Part shown: positions 23,601 through 29,635 of the stretch, piece by piece
Layout of the letters: each line of letters opens with the position of its first letter
How positions within the stretch are numbered: position 1 is the stretch's first letter
Assembly: GCA_033557685.1 (NCBI GenBank)
Contig: JAWQRN010000261.1
Coordinates: 1-32,778 of the forward strand
DNA from: Sperchopsis tessellata
Taxonomy: Eukaryota; Arthropoda; Insecta; Coleoptera; Hydrophilidae
Reading direction: 5' to 3'
DNA: 32,778 bases
Program-made: the position numbers and the translations under genes
Notes under the pieces: model-generated
The model's database searches: none
Told to the model about the DNA's origin: nothing
What the model saw: the letters and a program-made list of their open reading frames with translations, nothing else

Positions 23601-26600
23601 CATAAGACCCATATAGTCTTCGTCAACCATCATGTGCATATTTTCTGCACTTTGAGAATTCCATGTTAGTAGATCCATATCATTTAACTACAATAAAAAT
23701 ATATTAAGTACCTATGAAATGGATAACATAGTTTAGTAAATTTAATTCAAGTGTGATTATGCTTCGAGACTTTAGTGCATGCGAAGATAATGCAGAATTT
23801 ACAGGAAAGGTAATTGTCAGATAAGATAGGTTCACTTTACCAAAAAAATTATTCATTTATCGAAAAAATTAAATAATACAAATATTTAAACATTAAATTA
23901 CATTCAATAATAAAACTAATAATTTTCTTATGTAATAAAAAAAGTAGGTCCGTATAGAGTAACTATAGTAATAAGGAGAAAGCTGATGGCCCATTTTCTG
24001 GGTCATTTTTCAAAACAAATTCACAGGTGCAAACAAAATTTTGCGGTTGTTTTTTGTTTTTAAGGTAAACACTTTGTTTAAAAAATTTTTAGTTTCTATT
24101 TTGGTCTATAACTTCCATATTTGACTAACTATCTCAATCTATTAAAACATTATAAAGGCACTTTTTGCTTAGAATCCAGTGGGCACTATTATTTTAATTA
24201 GTGCTAAAATTTTAGAAATATTAATTAAAATTGTGTTTTCTTAAATGATTTCATTAAAGAGTATTTTTTTCAAATTCCATCAATCTATACTTTGATGAGT
24301 ACATTTCTTATAGATTTTTAGTAAAATTTGTCTTAGTTCTTCAATATTGATATTATGTTGTTTAAAGGTTGTATCCTTTATATATCATAGCCAAAACAAG
24401 ACTTGGGGGGTTCAGGTCAAAAGACCTTGGTAGCTATCTGATAAGTCCAATGGTCGTTATAGAATTTCTACAAAAATTGTTAACAATAATATTTTGTGCT
24501 ATTCTAAAATTATGAGTAGGTGCACCATCCTGATGGAAAAAGAGTTGCGCCCTTTTATTTTATATTTTATATAATTTTTATATTGTCTATTAGACTTTCA
24601 AAATCTCCACATATTTTTCTGCATTTAAATTTTTTGATTACCAAATGAAGTATACCGAATATTAATCTTATACCTTCCTTTCAACACTCAGAATCTGATG
24701 TGGTTTTTCATCAGTCCACCAGTGAGGGTAGTGTCAATTCCATCACTTGTAAATCGAACCTCGTCAATCCATATAATGCCTAAAAAAATTGTCAATATTT
24801 CGCACCTTGTCTACACACTAATTACGAAACTCCAACCACCTTTGATAATCTCCTGCTAACAATCGATGAACTTTACGAGGTTTAAAAGATTTAAGTTTGT
24901 TTCCTCAATATATAATGCCAATTTCATATTGAATTTGTCGACTTACTATCAGAAGATACACTTCCAATATTAATTGAGTGTAGCTTTTAGGGAATATGTT
25001 GTTAAGGAGTATGGGAGTTCCATATTATAAATATAATGGGGGAAGGTCCAAAAAGGAAACAACCAACTATCTGTAAAGTTAAGTTATAATCCAGTCGACT
25101 GGTTTTGAGGCATCGTGCCTCATCTTCAGGACAAACTAGTTAATCAAGACAATACAATAATGAACAAATTAGAAAATGTATCGAATCAAAAGTCAACGCA
25201 ACAGATGTACAAGTTGTTTGTACATCTGTTGTGTTGCCTTGAAAATATCCCTTGCAACAGTGGACGAAATTTTGGCACTTATCAGAGCCTCTGCACAGTT
25301 TCCCCGGAAACATTATTCATATAGTTAATTTTTCTCTTTCCTCACTAAAAATTCACCTTTTTAGTCTTCAGTTGTACAAGATTGACCATAAAAAGAATAA
25401 GAAAAGAAAATCCTGCACCATCTACAATTAAATTTTTTTTAATTTGAATAAAGAAACTCTTCTAGATACGAATTTCTGATATAATAATTAGTAAAAATAT
25501 ATGGAGTATGTTAAACTAATGTCTTATATTGTAGTTAATTGAAAATATAAAGTTTGCAATAAAAGTAATGTACCTATAAACGAATAGCTAGAGGGATATA
25601 GACAATGTAGGGGAAGCTTTCTAATTTCGGTTAGATGTAGGTATTTTATATCAACTTTAAATGTAGTTTAATCAGCAAAAAAAGTAAGTGTAAAAAGGTT
25701 TAATTCAAAAAATGTAGTAAGCGACAATTCAATAGAAACATTTTTCAAAAATTAATAAATCTATTGACATTATTGTTCAATGTATGCATTTTAATATTAT
25801 ATGTACTACAAAATCTTGAAAACATACACATATCCTTCTCTACAAAACACAATTGAAAAATGCACAACACACAACTAACTGTAAAGGTATTAGGATCCTT
25901 CTCACAATAGTTTTTTTTTTATAAATTATAGTACAGAATAAAAGACAATATCAGTTCACATAAATAGTTAAAAAGTGCTTTTGAACAAGAAAAATACATG
26001 ACTGCTGCATTTTTGACATCACACAGGCCTTTGATTGGATCCTGACACAGTTAAATCATTCCTAACTGCTAAAACATTTCAACTCAAAATCAGCTCTCAG
26101 ATATAAAAAGTTGGATATACTACCAAGATCCATTGTAAGCTACAAACTTGTTATATGCCATATAACTAAAACTTAGCAATTACCTGAACTTGTGTTAGAT
26201 TTAACACTAATAAAAATTATCTCCAAATTATAGAAGGATTTTCTTCTCTTACAAGGTTGCAAAGAGTAACAGTGTGGTGTCGCCGTTTTATTATGAATAC
26301 AGATGTATTTAATGGCGCAAGAGTTAAAGGTCCATTAACCATCAGTGAGTTGGATACTGCCTTATTGTTGTGGGTAAAACAAGTCCAGAGTTTCTATTTG
26401 GCTAATGCAATTGAGCTTCTCAAACAAAATAAACTTAACGTAAAGTGGCTGCAACTTTAAGCCTGTTCATTGACACCCGAGGTTTGTTGAGAGTGGGGAG
26501 TCGGTTGCATAATGCAAAATTTACTTCAATACAAGGTTTCCATTGTTGTTACCTAAATCAAGTGTACTTACAAATTTAATTGTAGACTATTACCATGTTA

Positions 26601-29600
26601 CTTATTTGCATGTTGATCCTCGCTCATTGTAAAACTTCATGTTCGTGGATTTTGGGTAGTTTCTGCTAGAATGTCATCCGTTCAAGATTGGAAAAGTGTG
26701 CTTTAAGTTAAGAGCATCTTCAGAGTTTCCTCTTATGGAATACAGTCAGAATAAATCAAGCTAGACCTTTTTTACATGTGGGTACTGATTTTGCAAGTTC
26801 ATTTTTCGTTAAAGAGAGTGCACGAAGCATCGTTACAACTTCAAAGGCATATTTTATTTGTGTATCTACCAAGGCCATACATCTTGAGTTTGTGGATAGA
26901 TTTCTTGCCGCTTCTGACAGGTTTGCAGCTCATCGTTGGTGCTGTGATACATTTCACAGATATTTAAAATTTCTTTTCTAATAAAATTGTCAATTTCTAC
27001 TGCATTAAGTGTTAAATCGATTGATTGGAAATTTGTTCTTCTCATTTTGGAGGTATTTTTGAAGCAGGTATCAAATCTGCGAAAAATCACTTATATTGTG
27101 TTGTTGGCGAGTGGTTCTCACTTTTGGAAAATTGACTACAGTTTTTTGTAGAATTGAGTCTATCCTAAATTCTCGTCCGTTGTGTGTTTCAGAACTAAAT
27201 ATTAATCGTTTAAATAGGTGGCAATTAATGCAACAGTTCTTTCAGCAATTTTGGCTTAGATAGATAAATGAATATCTGTATACGTTGCAGCAGAGATATA
27301 AATGGTTCTCTGATTAACGAAATTTGAAAATGAACAATTTGGTTTTGATTAAAGATGATAATTTGTCTCCTTAACGATGGAATTTAGCTAGAATTGAGAA
27401 TGTTTTTCCAAGTCGTGACAGGGTCATGCACTTTGCATCAGTCCTTTCGGCCAAGGGAGTTTTTAGGCGTCCCACCAAAAAGCTGTGTCCATTACCGATT
27501 AAATCATAGTTTTTTTTCCTCGTTTTATTACATTTTTTTTGTTTTATAGTGTTGTGTTGGCATTCTTATTAAGAATTCAGTGGAGGGTATGTTGGGTATT
27601 GAGCCTGCTAATTGGTGATTGGGTTGCTTATGTTTTATTTGTGATTTATTTTTTGGCATGACAGAATACAACACTATCTAGCAAAATTAAACGGGTCAAA
27701 ATTTGAACTCAAATTTTGTGTACCATTTATTTTGTATACTAGTTTTAGTAGTGTGCGCAAAACCTTTAGGGCAAGACGCAATTCGACTTTGAAGCCACAT
27801 ATTTATGTTGTAATTCGCCGCCATGTCCAGACTTATCCCAAAAACAAATCCATTTTGTGTTTATCTGATGTGCCAACATATAATTTAAATTAAGTTTAAA
27901 TTACAAGATATTTTAATTTTGACACCATGGGCAGGCTGAATATTTCTTTTTTTGTTGCGACGCGGATCGTATCCAACATTTTTTTGGATCTTCTGAGTCG
28001 GATGGTCAGAGCCGGATTAAGGACATTTGGTTTTACAGTTTAAATATCTTAGTTGTGTTTACATTTCAAATATCGCTGTATTTTCGTATGGTTTTGTAGT
28101 AATTATGGGGATATAGCTAGAAGAGATATTTTAATAGTCGGAGCGAGAAATATTTTACTAGAATACAAAAAGCTTGCGATACACAGTGCAGTATGCAGAG
28201 TGATTCTAGTTTAATTGAGGGTTTTAAGATGGGTTGTGCTAATTTGGATGATACTTTTGATAAATTTGTTGATGTACATGAGGAAATACAGTTGCTAGAA
28301 TGAAAAATTGATTAAGATTATATTGTTTCTAAACAAGAGGTGAGTGCATTTGAAGATTAGTAATATAATGTTATGGAAATGACTAATAAATATTGTGTTG
28401 TTGCTATACCTAGTGATAAAATCATTAGACCGAGATTGCCTGTTATCGAATTGCAAACTTAAAAATTGGTCTACTTTTTATGACAATTTCAGATCCTAAA
28501 TTCATGATAATGCTAATATTACTTTCATTGAGAAATTTCATTTCATAGTATATCTCAATTAAAATAGTTTCATAATAGCTATGATAAATAAAAGTTTGGT
28601 AATTTGAAAGTACACGGAACAAGGTACGGAAAATTTAAAAAGCTAAAGTATTATGTTAGAATGACAAGAAAATTTTCGTGTGACGAATGTGGTGTGTGAA
28701 AATTGTGAAATAGGGCATAGAGTTAGTAATCTCAAAAAGGCTTTATACCATGAATTTATGTAAGTAATGAATATAAGTTACCATATCTGCTGTGTCTCTG
28801 GCATGGCCAAGAGCTTGGTTTCTGTAGTACATTCTCCATTTTTTATATTCTGCAGTAACTGCTTCTAACTTTCTTTTCCAATATTTTCCTTCAAGTACAA
28901 CAGCCTAAAATATAAAAAATATATATAAAGATGTGAAGCTTCTTTCATGTATTGCATAAATAATTCCTAAAGAATAATACTGTACGCCGTCAGGCTGTCC
29001 TATCATAATACGTATATTTTGATAATAATCTACCTGAATTAACCAAAACTTGTTTGCCTGAATGTTCTGCTTACCTATCAGAAATTCATAAATATTATGT
29101 GAAAGCACTGCTAATGACCTGGTACATCTGCAGACATTTGTTTCATTCTATAAATTTTAAGAACAGAAATGTCAAAGTCAAAAATTATCAAGTCACAGAA
29201 AAATTTTGACATTAAAGTACTAAGAGCATAATACAAGTTTTTCTATAGGACCAATTTATCCATACAATTGGTAAGTTGAGACACCTGTAACTGTTTTATA
29301 TTTTTAAATCGATCAGAACTTAATCCATTAATTCTTGATTCTGGTGCAATAAATTCAGCAGTATCTGAAAAATCTAGAGTAAAAGAAAAAATAATTACCT
29401 CTGGCTTATTATGTGTATCCACATCCAACGGAGATGCAAATTGACAAATAAGGGTGTTCTCTTTTTTGATAACTGCAAAAAACCATTTTTATCATATCAG
29501 TTTTCATAACAAATATAGTGATACTTACATTGTAAATGCCAACACCTCCAAATAACATTGTTCAATCTGATTTTGTCTTTCCATCTTAATCTGATTCCTC

Positions 29601-29635
29601 GAAATCGATTCCACTTTGGTGATGTAAGTTTTTGT
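8516..29635 (-). CDS. Mondo: Mondo / MLX-interacting protein (MondoA/ChREBP ortholog), bHLH-Zip transcription factor, 5'-partial
   Basis: Glucose-sensing transcription factor that, by family knowledge, shuttles between cytoplasm and nucleus and binds carbohydrate-response (paired E-box) elements as a heterodimer with Mlx. Fourteen exons, 5' to 3' on the minus strand: 29635-29529, 29472-29399, 28904-28782, 23687-23447, 20672-20563, 20482-20125, 14549-14419, 14031-13863, 12778-12597, 11823-11581, 9480-9353, 9298-9175, 8842-8713, 8637-8516. All introns are GT-AG and all phases agree, giving 746 residues plus stop. Numbering from the first full codon here: Mondo conserved region 1-101; SDTLFSTI and ADFIQPSLGPLQPNLDDYMD blocks in 102-181; low-complexity linker about 183-545; bHLH from about 548 into the 590s; leucine zipper about 590-621; C-terminal dimerisation domain about 630-746. 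The start codon and MCR I/II are absent, probably beyond the right edge. Two introns exceed 5 kb and are filled with transposon remnants. Family assignment is very secure; exon ends are hand-placed. Confidence 0.93.
8713..8842 (-). CDS. Mondo: Mondo exon 13: C-terminal domain
   Basis: 43 codons: LSLLFRPLLVSFNNLVSTSS, LDDLYRSTLHWVEQQC, TLVDLRP. Human MLXIP has VSTSSLEELHRTALSWLDQHCSLPILRP. The acceptor tttgtcag is used; a nearer AG at 8823 would lose the LSLLFR part and the frame. Donor ccaa/gtaagt. Confidence 0.93.
9175..9298 (-). CDS. Mondo: Mondo exon 12: start of C-terminal dimerisation domain
   Basis: After a split Ser it encodes NFQSLLPATGAPVSRRRDSK and FDEYVRTRTMENWKFWI, like human QQLLPATGVPVTRR and FDEYVKTRTLQNWKFWI. 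I chose the donor att/gtatcc at 9174 because it joins in frame to LSLLFRPLL in exon 13, as in human FSIIIKPLF. Donors further on at 9153 or 9136 break the frame. Confidence 0.9.
9353..9480 (-). CDS. Mondo: Mondo exon 11: helix 2 and leucine zipper
   Basis: It encodes LSKAAMLQKGAEYIRQLRSE and RSQLSKEMEELRQEIDSLNT. Helix 2 of the HLH runs into a coiled coil with heptad-spaced hydrophobics, the interface expected to pair with Mlx. Acceptor attctag, donor atgag/gtaatt. Confidence 0.96.
9481..11580 (-). other. Mondo intron between exons 10 and 11
   Basis: 2.1-kb intron. Apart from the open stretch at 9715-9960, no element was identified. ORFs here (for example 10461-10643 minus) are AT-rich chance frames. 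A short GC-richer patch at 11340-11420 (atcgatcggggttattcaac) looks like mobile DNA but could not be named. Confidence 0.6.
9715..9960 (-). other. Open, GC-richer stretch of unknown origin in a Mondo intron
   Basis: The minus strand is open for about 82 codons ending at a TAG near 9715, with readings such as CHVTLVYWGNQGHGC, LIRHAALVQVEKFN and RQLACARKLLPNISERHFLS. Base composition is clearly less AT-rich than the surroundings. There is no ATG-led gene structure and no domain I recognise. It could be a fragment of a retroelement or of a retrocopied gene. Confidence 0.3.
11581..11823 (-). CDS. Mondo: Mondo exon 10: bHLH basic region and helix 1
   Basis: 81 codons, phase 0 at both ends. A Ser-rich leader (SPTSSQGSIGSPNRDG) precedes HIHAEQKRRCHIKNGFDMIQ and SLIPHLNQNPNAK. 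The H..AEQKRR basic pattern supplies the His, Glu and Arg that bHLH-Zip proteins use to read CACGTG E-boxes; human MLXIP has HISAEQKRRFNIKMCFDML. Acceptor ttttttag, donor aag/gtaaag. Confidence 0.96.
11824..12596 (-). other. Mondo intron between exons 9 and 10
   Basis: 773-base intron. It holds only the period-29 repeat; nothing else was recognised. Confidence 0.75.
12171..12236 (+). repeat. Short tandem repeat, period 29
   Basis: Two near-identical 29-base units beginning atcttttgcaagaagagaga and a partial third unit (atcttttg) lie in the Mondo exon 9-10 intron. The 67-codon plus-strand ORF that spans them is a by-product of the repeat. Confidence 0.8.
12597..12778 (-). CDS. Mondo: Mondo exon 9: linker
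   Basis: 60 codons after a split Ser. It includes NNVRVKEENVPIPILPQPSS and AAALIITPVTMTTNDQ. Acceptor attttag follows a long pyrimidine run; donor ccag/gtatat; leaves phase 0. Confidence 0.85.
12779..13344 (-). other. Left part of Mondo intron 8-9
   Basis: A plus-strand open stretch at about 12868-12960 reads VRWLDDSKGQESVEDIPQEF, which recalls the acidic N-terminus of transposases, but it is too short to assign. Nothing else was recognised before the foldback at 13345. Confidence 0.35.
13345..13437. repeat. Foldback, dispersed-repeat copy C
   Basis: The left arm 13345-13383 (atgaatgatgtttctgggtg to aggctct) is the imperfect reverse complement of the right arm 13399-13437 (agaatctctacacagtttcc to aacattcat). 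The 15-base loop aataaggcacttatt includes the ggcacttat that precedes the arm in copy D. The arms here are a different part of the repeat from those in copy B. Homology to copy B continues to about 13475 (gataataacagtggaagtct). Confidence 0.8.
13863..14031 (-). CDS. Mondo: Mondo exon 8: linker
   Basis: 56 codons with RIRTPSQRGRQRSRSNPRES, an Arg/Ser-rich segment, then PPLLSAVSDPALIPPSNSVL. Acceptor ctttcag, donor aata/gtaagt. An overlapping 78-codon plus-strand ORF here is an antisense shadow. Confidence 0.85.
14419..14549 (-). CDS. Mondo: Mondo exon 7: Ser/Gln-rich linker
   Basis: 43 codons including PESQQSTLQNFKLPQHSS and GYKFHAPMAPNLKF. Acceptor tttttag, donor cacag/gtaaat. It follows a 5.6-kb intron that carries LTR-element remnants and a large hairpin. 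Confidence 0.82.
14839..15012 (-). other. Exon-like 57-codon ORF in Mondo intron 6-7
   Basis: ATG-led minus-strand ORF beginning MENEIHIDHEFKFIPIQTET, then Thr/Ser-rich, ending IISNRNF and stop. A good acceptor (aattattatag) sits immediately before the ATG, and a near-consensus donor (ccaa/gtaagc) lies 99 bases in. The composition looks coding. It cannot be a frame-preserving Mondo cassette: joined to exon 6 (one base left over) it hits a TGA within three codons. It could be an alternative first exon, an exon of another gene or a transposon fragment. Unrecognised. Confidence 0.3.
15085..15456 (+). mobile_element. Candidate solo LTR of a Ty3/gypsy-type element
   Basis: About 372 bases, GC-richer than the neighbourhood at its 5' part. 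It begins TGTTACAAAACTACGG, has a TATAAAAG box at about 15215, and ends near ACATTACAAC. The bases atat at 15081-15084 and 15457-15460 could be a 4-base target duplication. No primer-binding site or coding region follows it, and it does not match the LTR at 15885. The identification rests on structure only. Confidence 0.5.
15504..15714. repeat. Long near-perfect hairpin (MITE or foldback)
   Basis: Two arms of about 100 bases, 15504-15603 (starts tgttgaaaattggaaatatt) and 15616-15714 (ends aaaatatttccaattttcaa and ca), are near-perfect reverse complements around a loop of about 12 bases (caatagtcattt). There are few mismatches, such as ctctggcac against atgccaggga, so it is either recent or maintained. 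No coding content. No clear target duplication was seen, but aagtcaatctg before it and aagtcagtctg at about 15751 may be remnants of a split host sequence. Confidence 0.9.
15885..16283 (+). mobile_element. 5' LTR of the Ty3/gypsy remnant
   Basis: About 399 bases beginning TGTTACGATTGACATT and ending just before the primer-binding-like tggcatcagaaaagg at 16285. Many insect Ty3/gypsy elements have TGGCG(T/A)CAGAA at this place. An aataaa at 16215-16220 and a downstream T-rich part fit the R/U5 region. The 3' end does not close with a clean CA, so the boundary is approximate. Confidence 0.5.
16284..18240 (+). pseudogene. Degenerate Ty3/gypsy gag-pol (reverse transcriptase and RNase H)
   Basis: Retrotransposon polyprotein broken by many frameshifts. 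A gag-like piece at about 16800-17130 has ADKAVALVLTLCGHA and SAEFLDQLKQNYHLLSHKTS. Protease is missing. Pol resumes at about 17170 with YQDLFARTDDDYGQTNI, then QSTSPWAS. Reverse transcriptase follows with VKKKDGFTRFCVDYLNLNDV (17290-17350), FPMMAFGLCNAPDIF (17500-17540), then YLDELIVNGKS where the catalytic YLDD has become YLDE, and KYLGHVV. RNase H (17900-18060) has MDTDSSNTGIGCLLSQIEEC and SKVLSKSERNYWHL. The tail has an IELRKGSIHR block. There is no integrase and no 3' LTR. Antisense ORFs at 17425-17778 and 18018-18224 are shadows of it. It sits in Mondo intron 6-7, antisense to the gene. Confidence 0.9.
18241..20124 (-). other. Remainder of Mondo intron 6-7, nothing recognised
   Basis: About 1.9 kb of AT-rich sequence. 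Chance ORFs at 18819-19004 minus and 19186-19389 plus show no family features. No LTR matching 15885-16283 was found here, so the gypsy copy lacks its 3' end. Confidence 0.5.
20125..20482 (-). CDS. Mondo: Mondo exon 6: Gln/Ser-rich linker
   Basis: 119 codons, low complexity, with a QQQLQPYNNE stretch and many Gln, Ser, Thr and Asn residues. It ends GENRLT with one base of a split Met codon. Acceptor tttatag, donor acaa/gtaagt. It is likely the disordered mid-protein linker. Phases match both neighbours, which supports it strongly. Confidence 0.85.
20563..20672 (-). CDS. Mondo: Mondo exon 5
   Basis: It encodes FIVSKLPTVHEEHGTDHLYK and then TGWGYQEYDFMAPSNV, after a Glu codon split with exon 4 (LEPLQ-E-F, like human FEPFQDLF). 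No conserved domain. Acceptor ttttctag, donor gtg/gtaaat. Confidence 0.85.
20960..21800 (+). pseudogene. Non-LTR retrotransposon (LINE) reverse transcriptase remnant
   Basis: A decayed LINE pol read on the plus strand. At about 21045-21120, TSGTHQRFNLSPL followed after a frameshift by IFLLFINNIVDCI corresponds to the SGVPQGSNLGPLLFLLFINDI motif of jockey-like reverse transcriptases. The catalytic YADD block is not visible, probably lost. At 21420-21475, NFDNKLEQIQSNFLKCR matches the conserved D.lErIQrrFLr stretch. The C-terminal part at about 21600-21800 has LNNLVDDLEFLPSNSHPF and RTRCNHIFYLIHARSNL, like the tail of these ORFs. It is too degraded to name a clade. Located in Mondo intron 4-5. 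Confidence 0.7.
21810..21871 (+). repeat. Tandem duplication, period 31
   Basis: Two adjacent 31-base copies (starting tttgtgcattctta and tttgtgtattctta, both ending gggagcaacaatcca) differ at two positions. They lie just after the LINE remnant and form the core of a 66-codon chance ORF. Confidence 0.9.
21872..23446 (-). other. Remainder of Mondo intron 4-5
   Basis: AT-rich. On the minus strand at about 23280-23100 a 60-codon open stretch without a useful ATG reads ILATTEDNGEPMEAYEQSAI and DDYMDRTKIHIS. It is acidic and coding-like but not identified. Nothing else was recognised. Confidence 0.4.
23447..23687 (-). CDS. Mondo: Mondo exon 4: MSDTLFST and DFIQP blocks
   Basis: Eighty codons opening LNDMDLLTW. 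It carries MSDTLFSTITNQPFVFPDSR and ADFIQPSLGPLQPNLDDYMD, almost identical in pattern to human MSEFSDTLFSTLSSHQP and DMIQPGLIPLQPNLDFMDTF. This marks the end of the glucose-responsive N-terminal region and is rich in acidic and hydrophobic residues expected of a transactivation segment. Acceptor attgtag, donor caag/gtaata. The intron upstream is 5.1 kb. Confidence 0.95.
23688..24289 (-). other. Right-of-exon-4 part of Mondo intron 3-4, nothing recognised
   Basis: 600 bases of AT-rich sequence with no open frame above 60 codons and no repeat shared with the rest of the window that I could see. Confidence 0.5.
24290..24990 (-). pseudogene. Degenerate mariner-superfamily transposase relic
   Basis: Read on the minus strand, GIIWIDEVRFTSDGIDTTLT then GLMKNHIRF (about 24770-24690) matches the nILFSDEatFts.G.vn..N.hyWsdeNPH block around the first catalytic aspartate. 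AQLFFHQDGAPTHNFRIAQN (about 24550-24500) matches the FQQDGAPpHfa second aspartate block. LPRSFDLNPPSLVL (about 24440-24400) matches WPaRSPDLtPLDFfLWG. Stops and frameshifts separate the blocks. It shares sequence with the plus-strand relic at 30700-31155, so both come from one family. Confidence 0.8.
25075..25135 (-). other. Stem-loop resembling a Penelope-type hammerhead ribozyme region
   Basis: The minus strand reads CCTGAAGAT, then stem GAGGCA / loop CGA / stem TGCCTC, then AAAACCAGTCGACTGG, where CCAGTCGACTGG is itself a palindrome. A hammerhead core is CUGANGA - stem II - GAAA - stem III. CTGAAGA fits; GAAA is mutated to AAAA; the second palindrome could be stem III but its closing UH is not evident. 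Penelope-like elements are known to carry such motifs. No reverse transcriptase was found nearby. This is a tentative reading. Confidence 0.35.
25194..25322 (+). repeat. Dispersed repeat copy D with short hairpin at its left end
   Basis: A 19-base inverted repeat, caacgcaacagatgtacaa (25194-25212) and ttgtacatctgttgtgttg (25218-25236), is followed by the family sequence ccttgaaaatatcccttgca, then ggcacttatcagagcctctg and the cagtttcc...ggaaacat part up to about 25322. It contains both the arm region of copy B and that of copy C in continuous order, so it shows the layout of the family unit. Confidence 0.75.
25323..26234 (-). other. Mondo intron 3-4 segment, nothing recognised
   Basis: 900 bases of AT-rich sequence between repeat copy D and the BEL/Pao remnant. 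No open frame above 60 codons and no motif seen. Confidence 0.5.
26235..27507 (+). pseudogene. BEL/Pao retrotransposon pol C-terminus (integrase), degenerate
   Basis: It opens with SLTRLQRVTVWCRRFI and GPLTISELDTALLLWVKQVQ (26246-26400), a segment lying between RNase H and integrase in BEL/Pao pol. After stops, integrase reads VGTDFASSFFVKESA and KAYFICVSTKAIHLEFVDRF (26778-26920), with the catalytic Asp in TDFA. Then SSHFGGIFEAGIKSAKNHLY (27030-27090), matching sPHFGGLWEAgIKSaKnHL. The C-terminal chromatin-end block WNLARIENVFPSRDRVMHFA and RRPTKKLCPLPIKS ends at a stop near 27507. Frameshifts and stops are frequent. The 5' two-thirds of pol are missing to the left. It is inserted in Mondo intron 3-4, antisense to the gene. 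Confidence 0.88.
27590..27978 (+). mobile_element. BEL/Pao LTR
   Basis: About 389 bases. It starts TGTTGGGTATTGAGCCTGCT right after the purine-rich tract gtggagggta, which fits a polypurine tract following pol, and ends near gtatccaaca. A primer-binding-like ttggatcttctgagtcgg follows. Both flanks therefore look like element interior: pol on the left, leader and gag on the right. The 3' boundary is approximate. Confidence 0.55.
28190..28760 (+). pseudogene. BEL/Pao gag N-terminus, degenerate
   Basis: From an ATG at 28193 it reads MQSDSSLIEGFKMGCANLDD and FDKFVDVHEEIQLLE, then after stops RPRLPVIELQT and KNWSTFYDNFRS, HDNANITFIEKFHFI (about 28430-28545). The lPki.Lp.FdG....W..FyD.F.slIh.n..lt..eKFhyL pattern is characteristic of BEL/Pao gag. 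It fades out towards 28760, about 20 bases from the Mondo exon 3 donor. Protease and reverse transcriptase are absent. Confidence 0.7.
28782..28904 (-). CDS. Mondo: Mondo exon 3: MCR IV-like block
   Basis: It encodes 41 codons with AVVLEGKYWKRKLEAVTAEY, then KKWRMYYRNQ. The family pattern is EGKYWKsriE...rEYhKWR.Y.kk. Acceptor tattttag, donor atg/gtaact, phase 0 at both ends. A BEL/Pao gag remnant ends within about 100 bases of its donor. Confidence 0.93.
28905..29398 (-). other. Mondo intron between exons 2 and 3
   Basis: 494-base intron with no element recognised. The ORFs at 28905-29108 and 29243-29428 on the minus strand are read-through of exon ends into intron. Confidence 0.8.
29399..29472 (-). 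CDS. Mondo: Mondo exon 2: MCR continuation
   Basis: It encodes IKKENTLICQFASPLDVDTH, then NKPE, matching the human block with VCHFVTPLDGSVDVDEHRRPE. Acceptor ttttgcag, donor gag/gtaatt. It completes a Phe codon split with exon 1 and leaves phase 0. Confidence 0.92.
29529..29635 (-). CDS. Mondo: Mondo exon 1 of window: MCR core
   Basis: It encodes QKLTSPKWNRFRGIRLRWKD, then KIRLNNVIWRCWHLQ. This is the conserved SPKWknFkGlkL.wrDKIRLNNaIWRaW block of the MondoA/ChREBP N-terminus, a region that in mammals contacts 14-3-3 and holds localisation signals. The acceptor cttacag gives entry with two bases owed by an upstream exon; the donor is caat/gtaagt. The missing upstream exon should end in LAY plus two bases. 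Confidence 0.93.

Noticed and set aside
26776..26981. Two overlapping plus ORFs as separate genes
   Set aside because: Both belong to the BEL/Pao integrase; the frame with TDFASSFF and TKAIHLEFVD is the real one and the other is a shadow.
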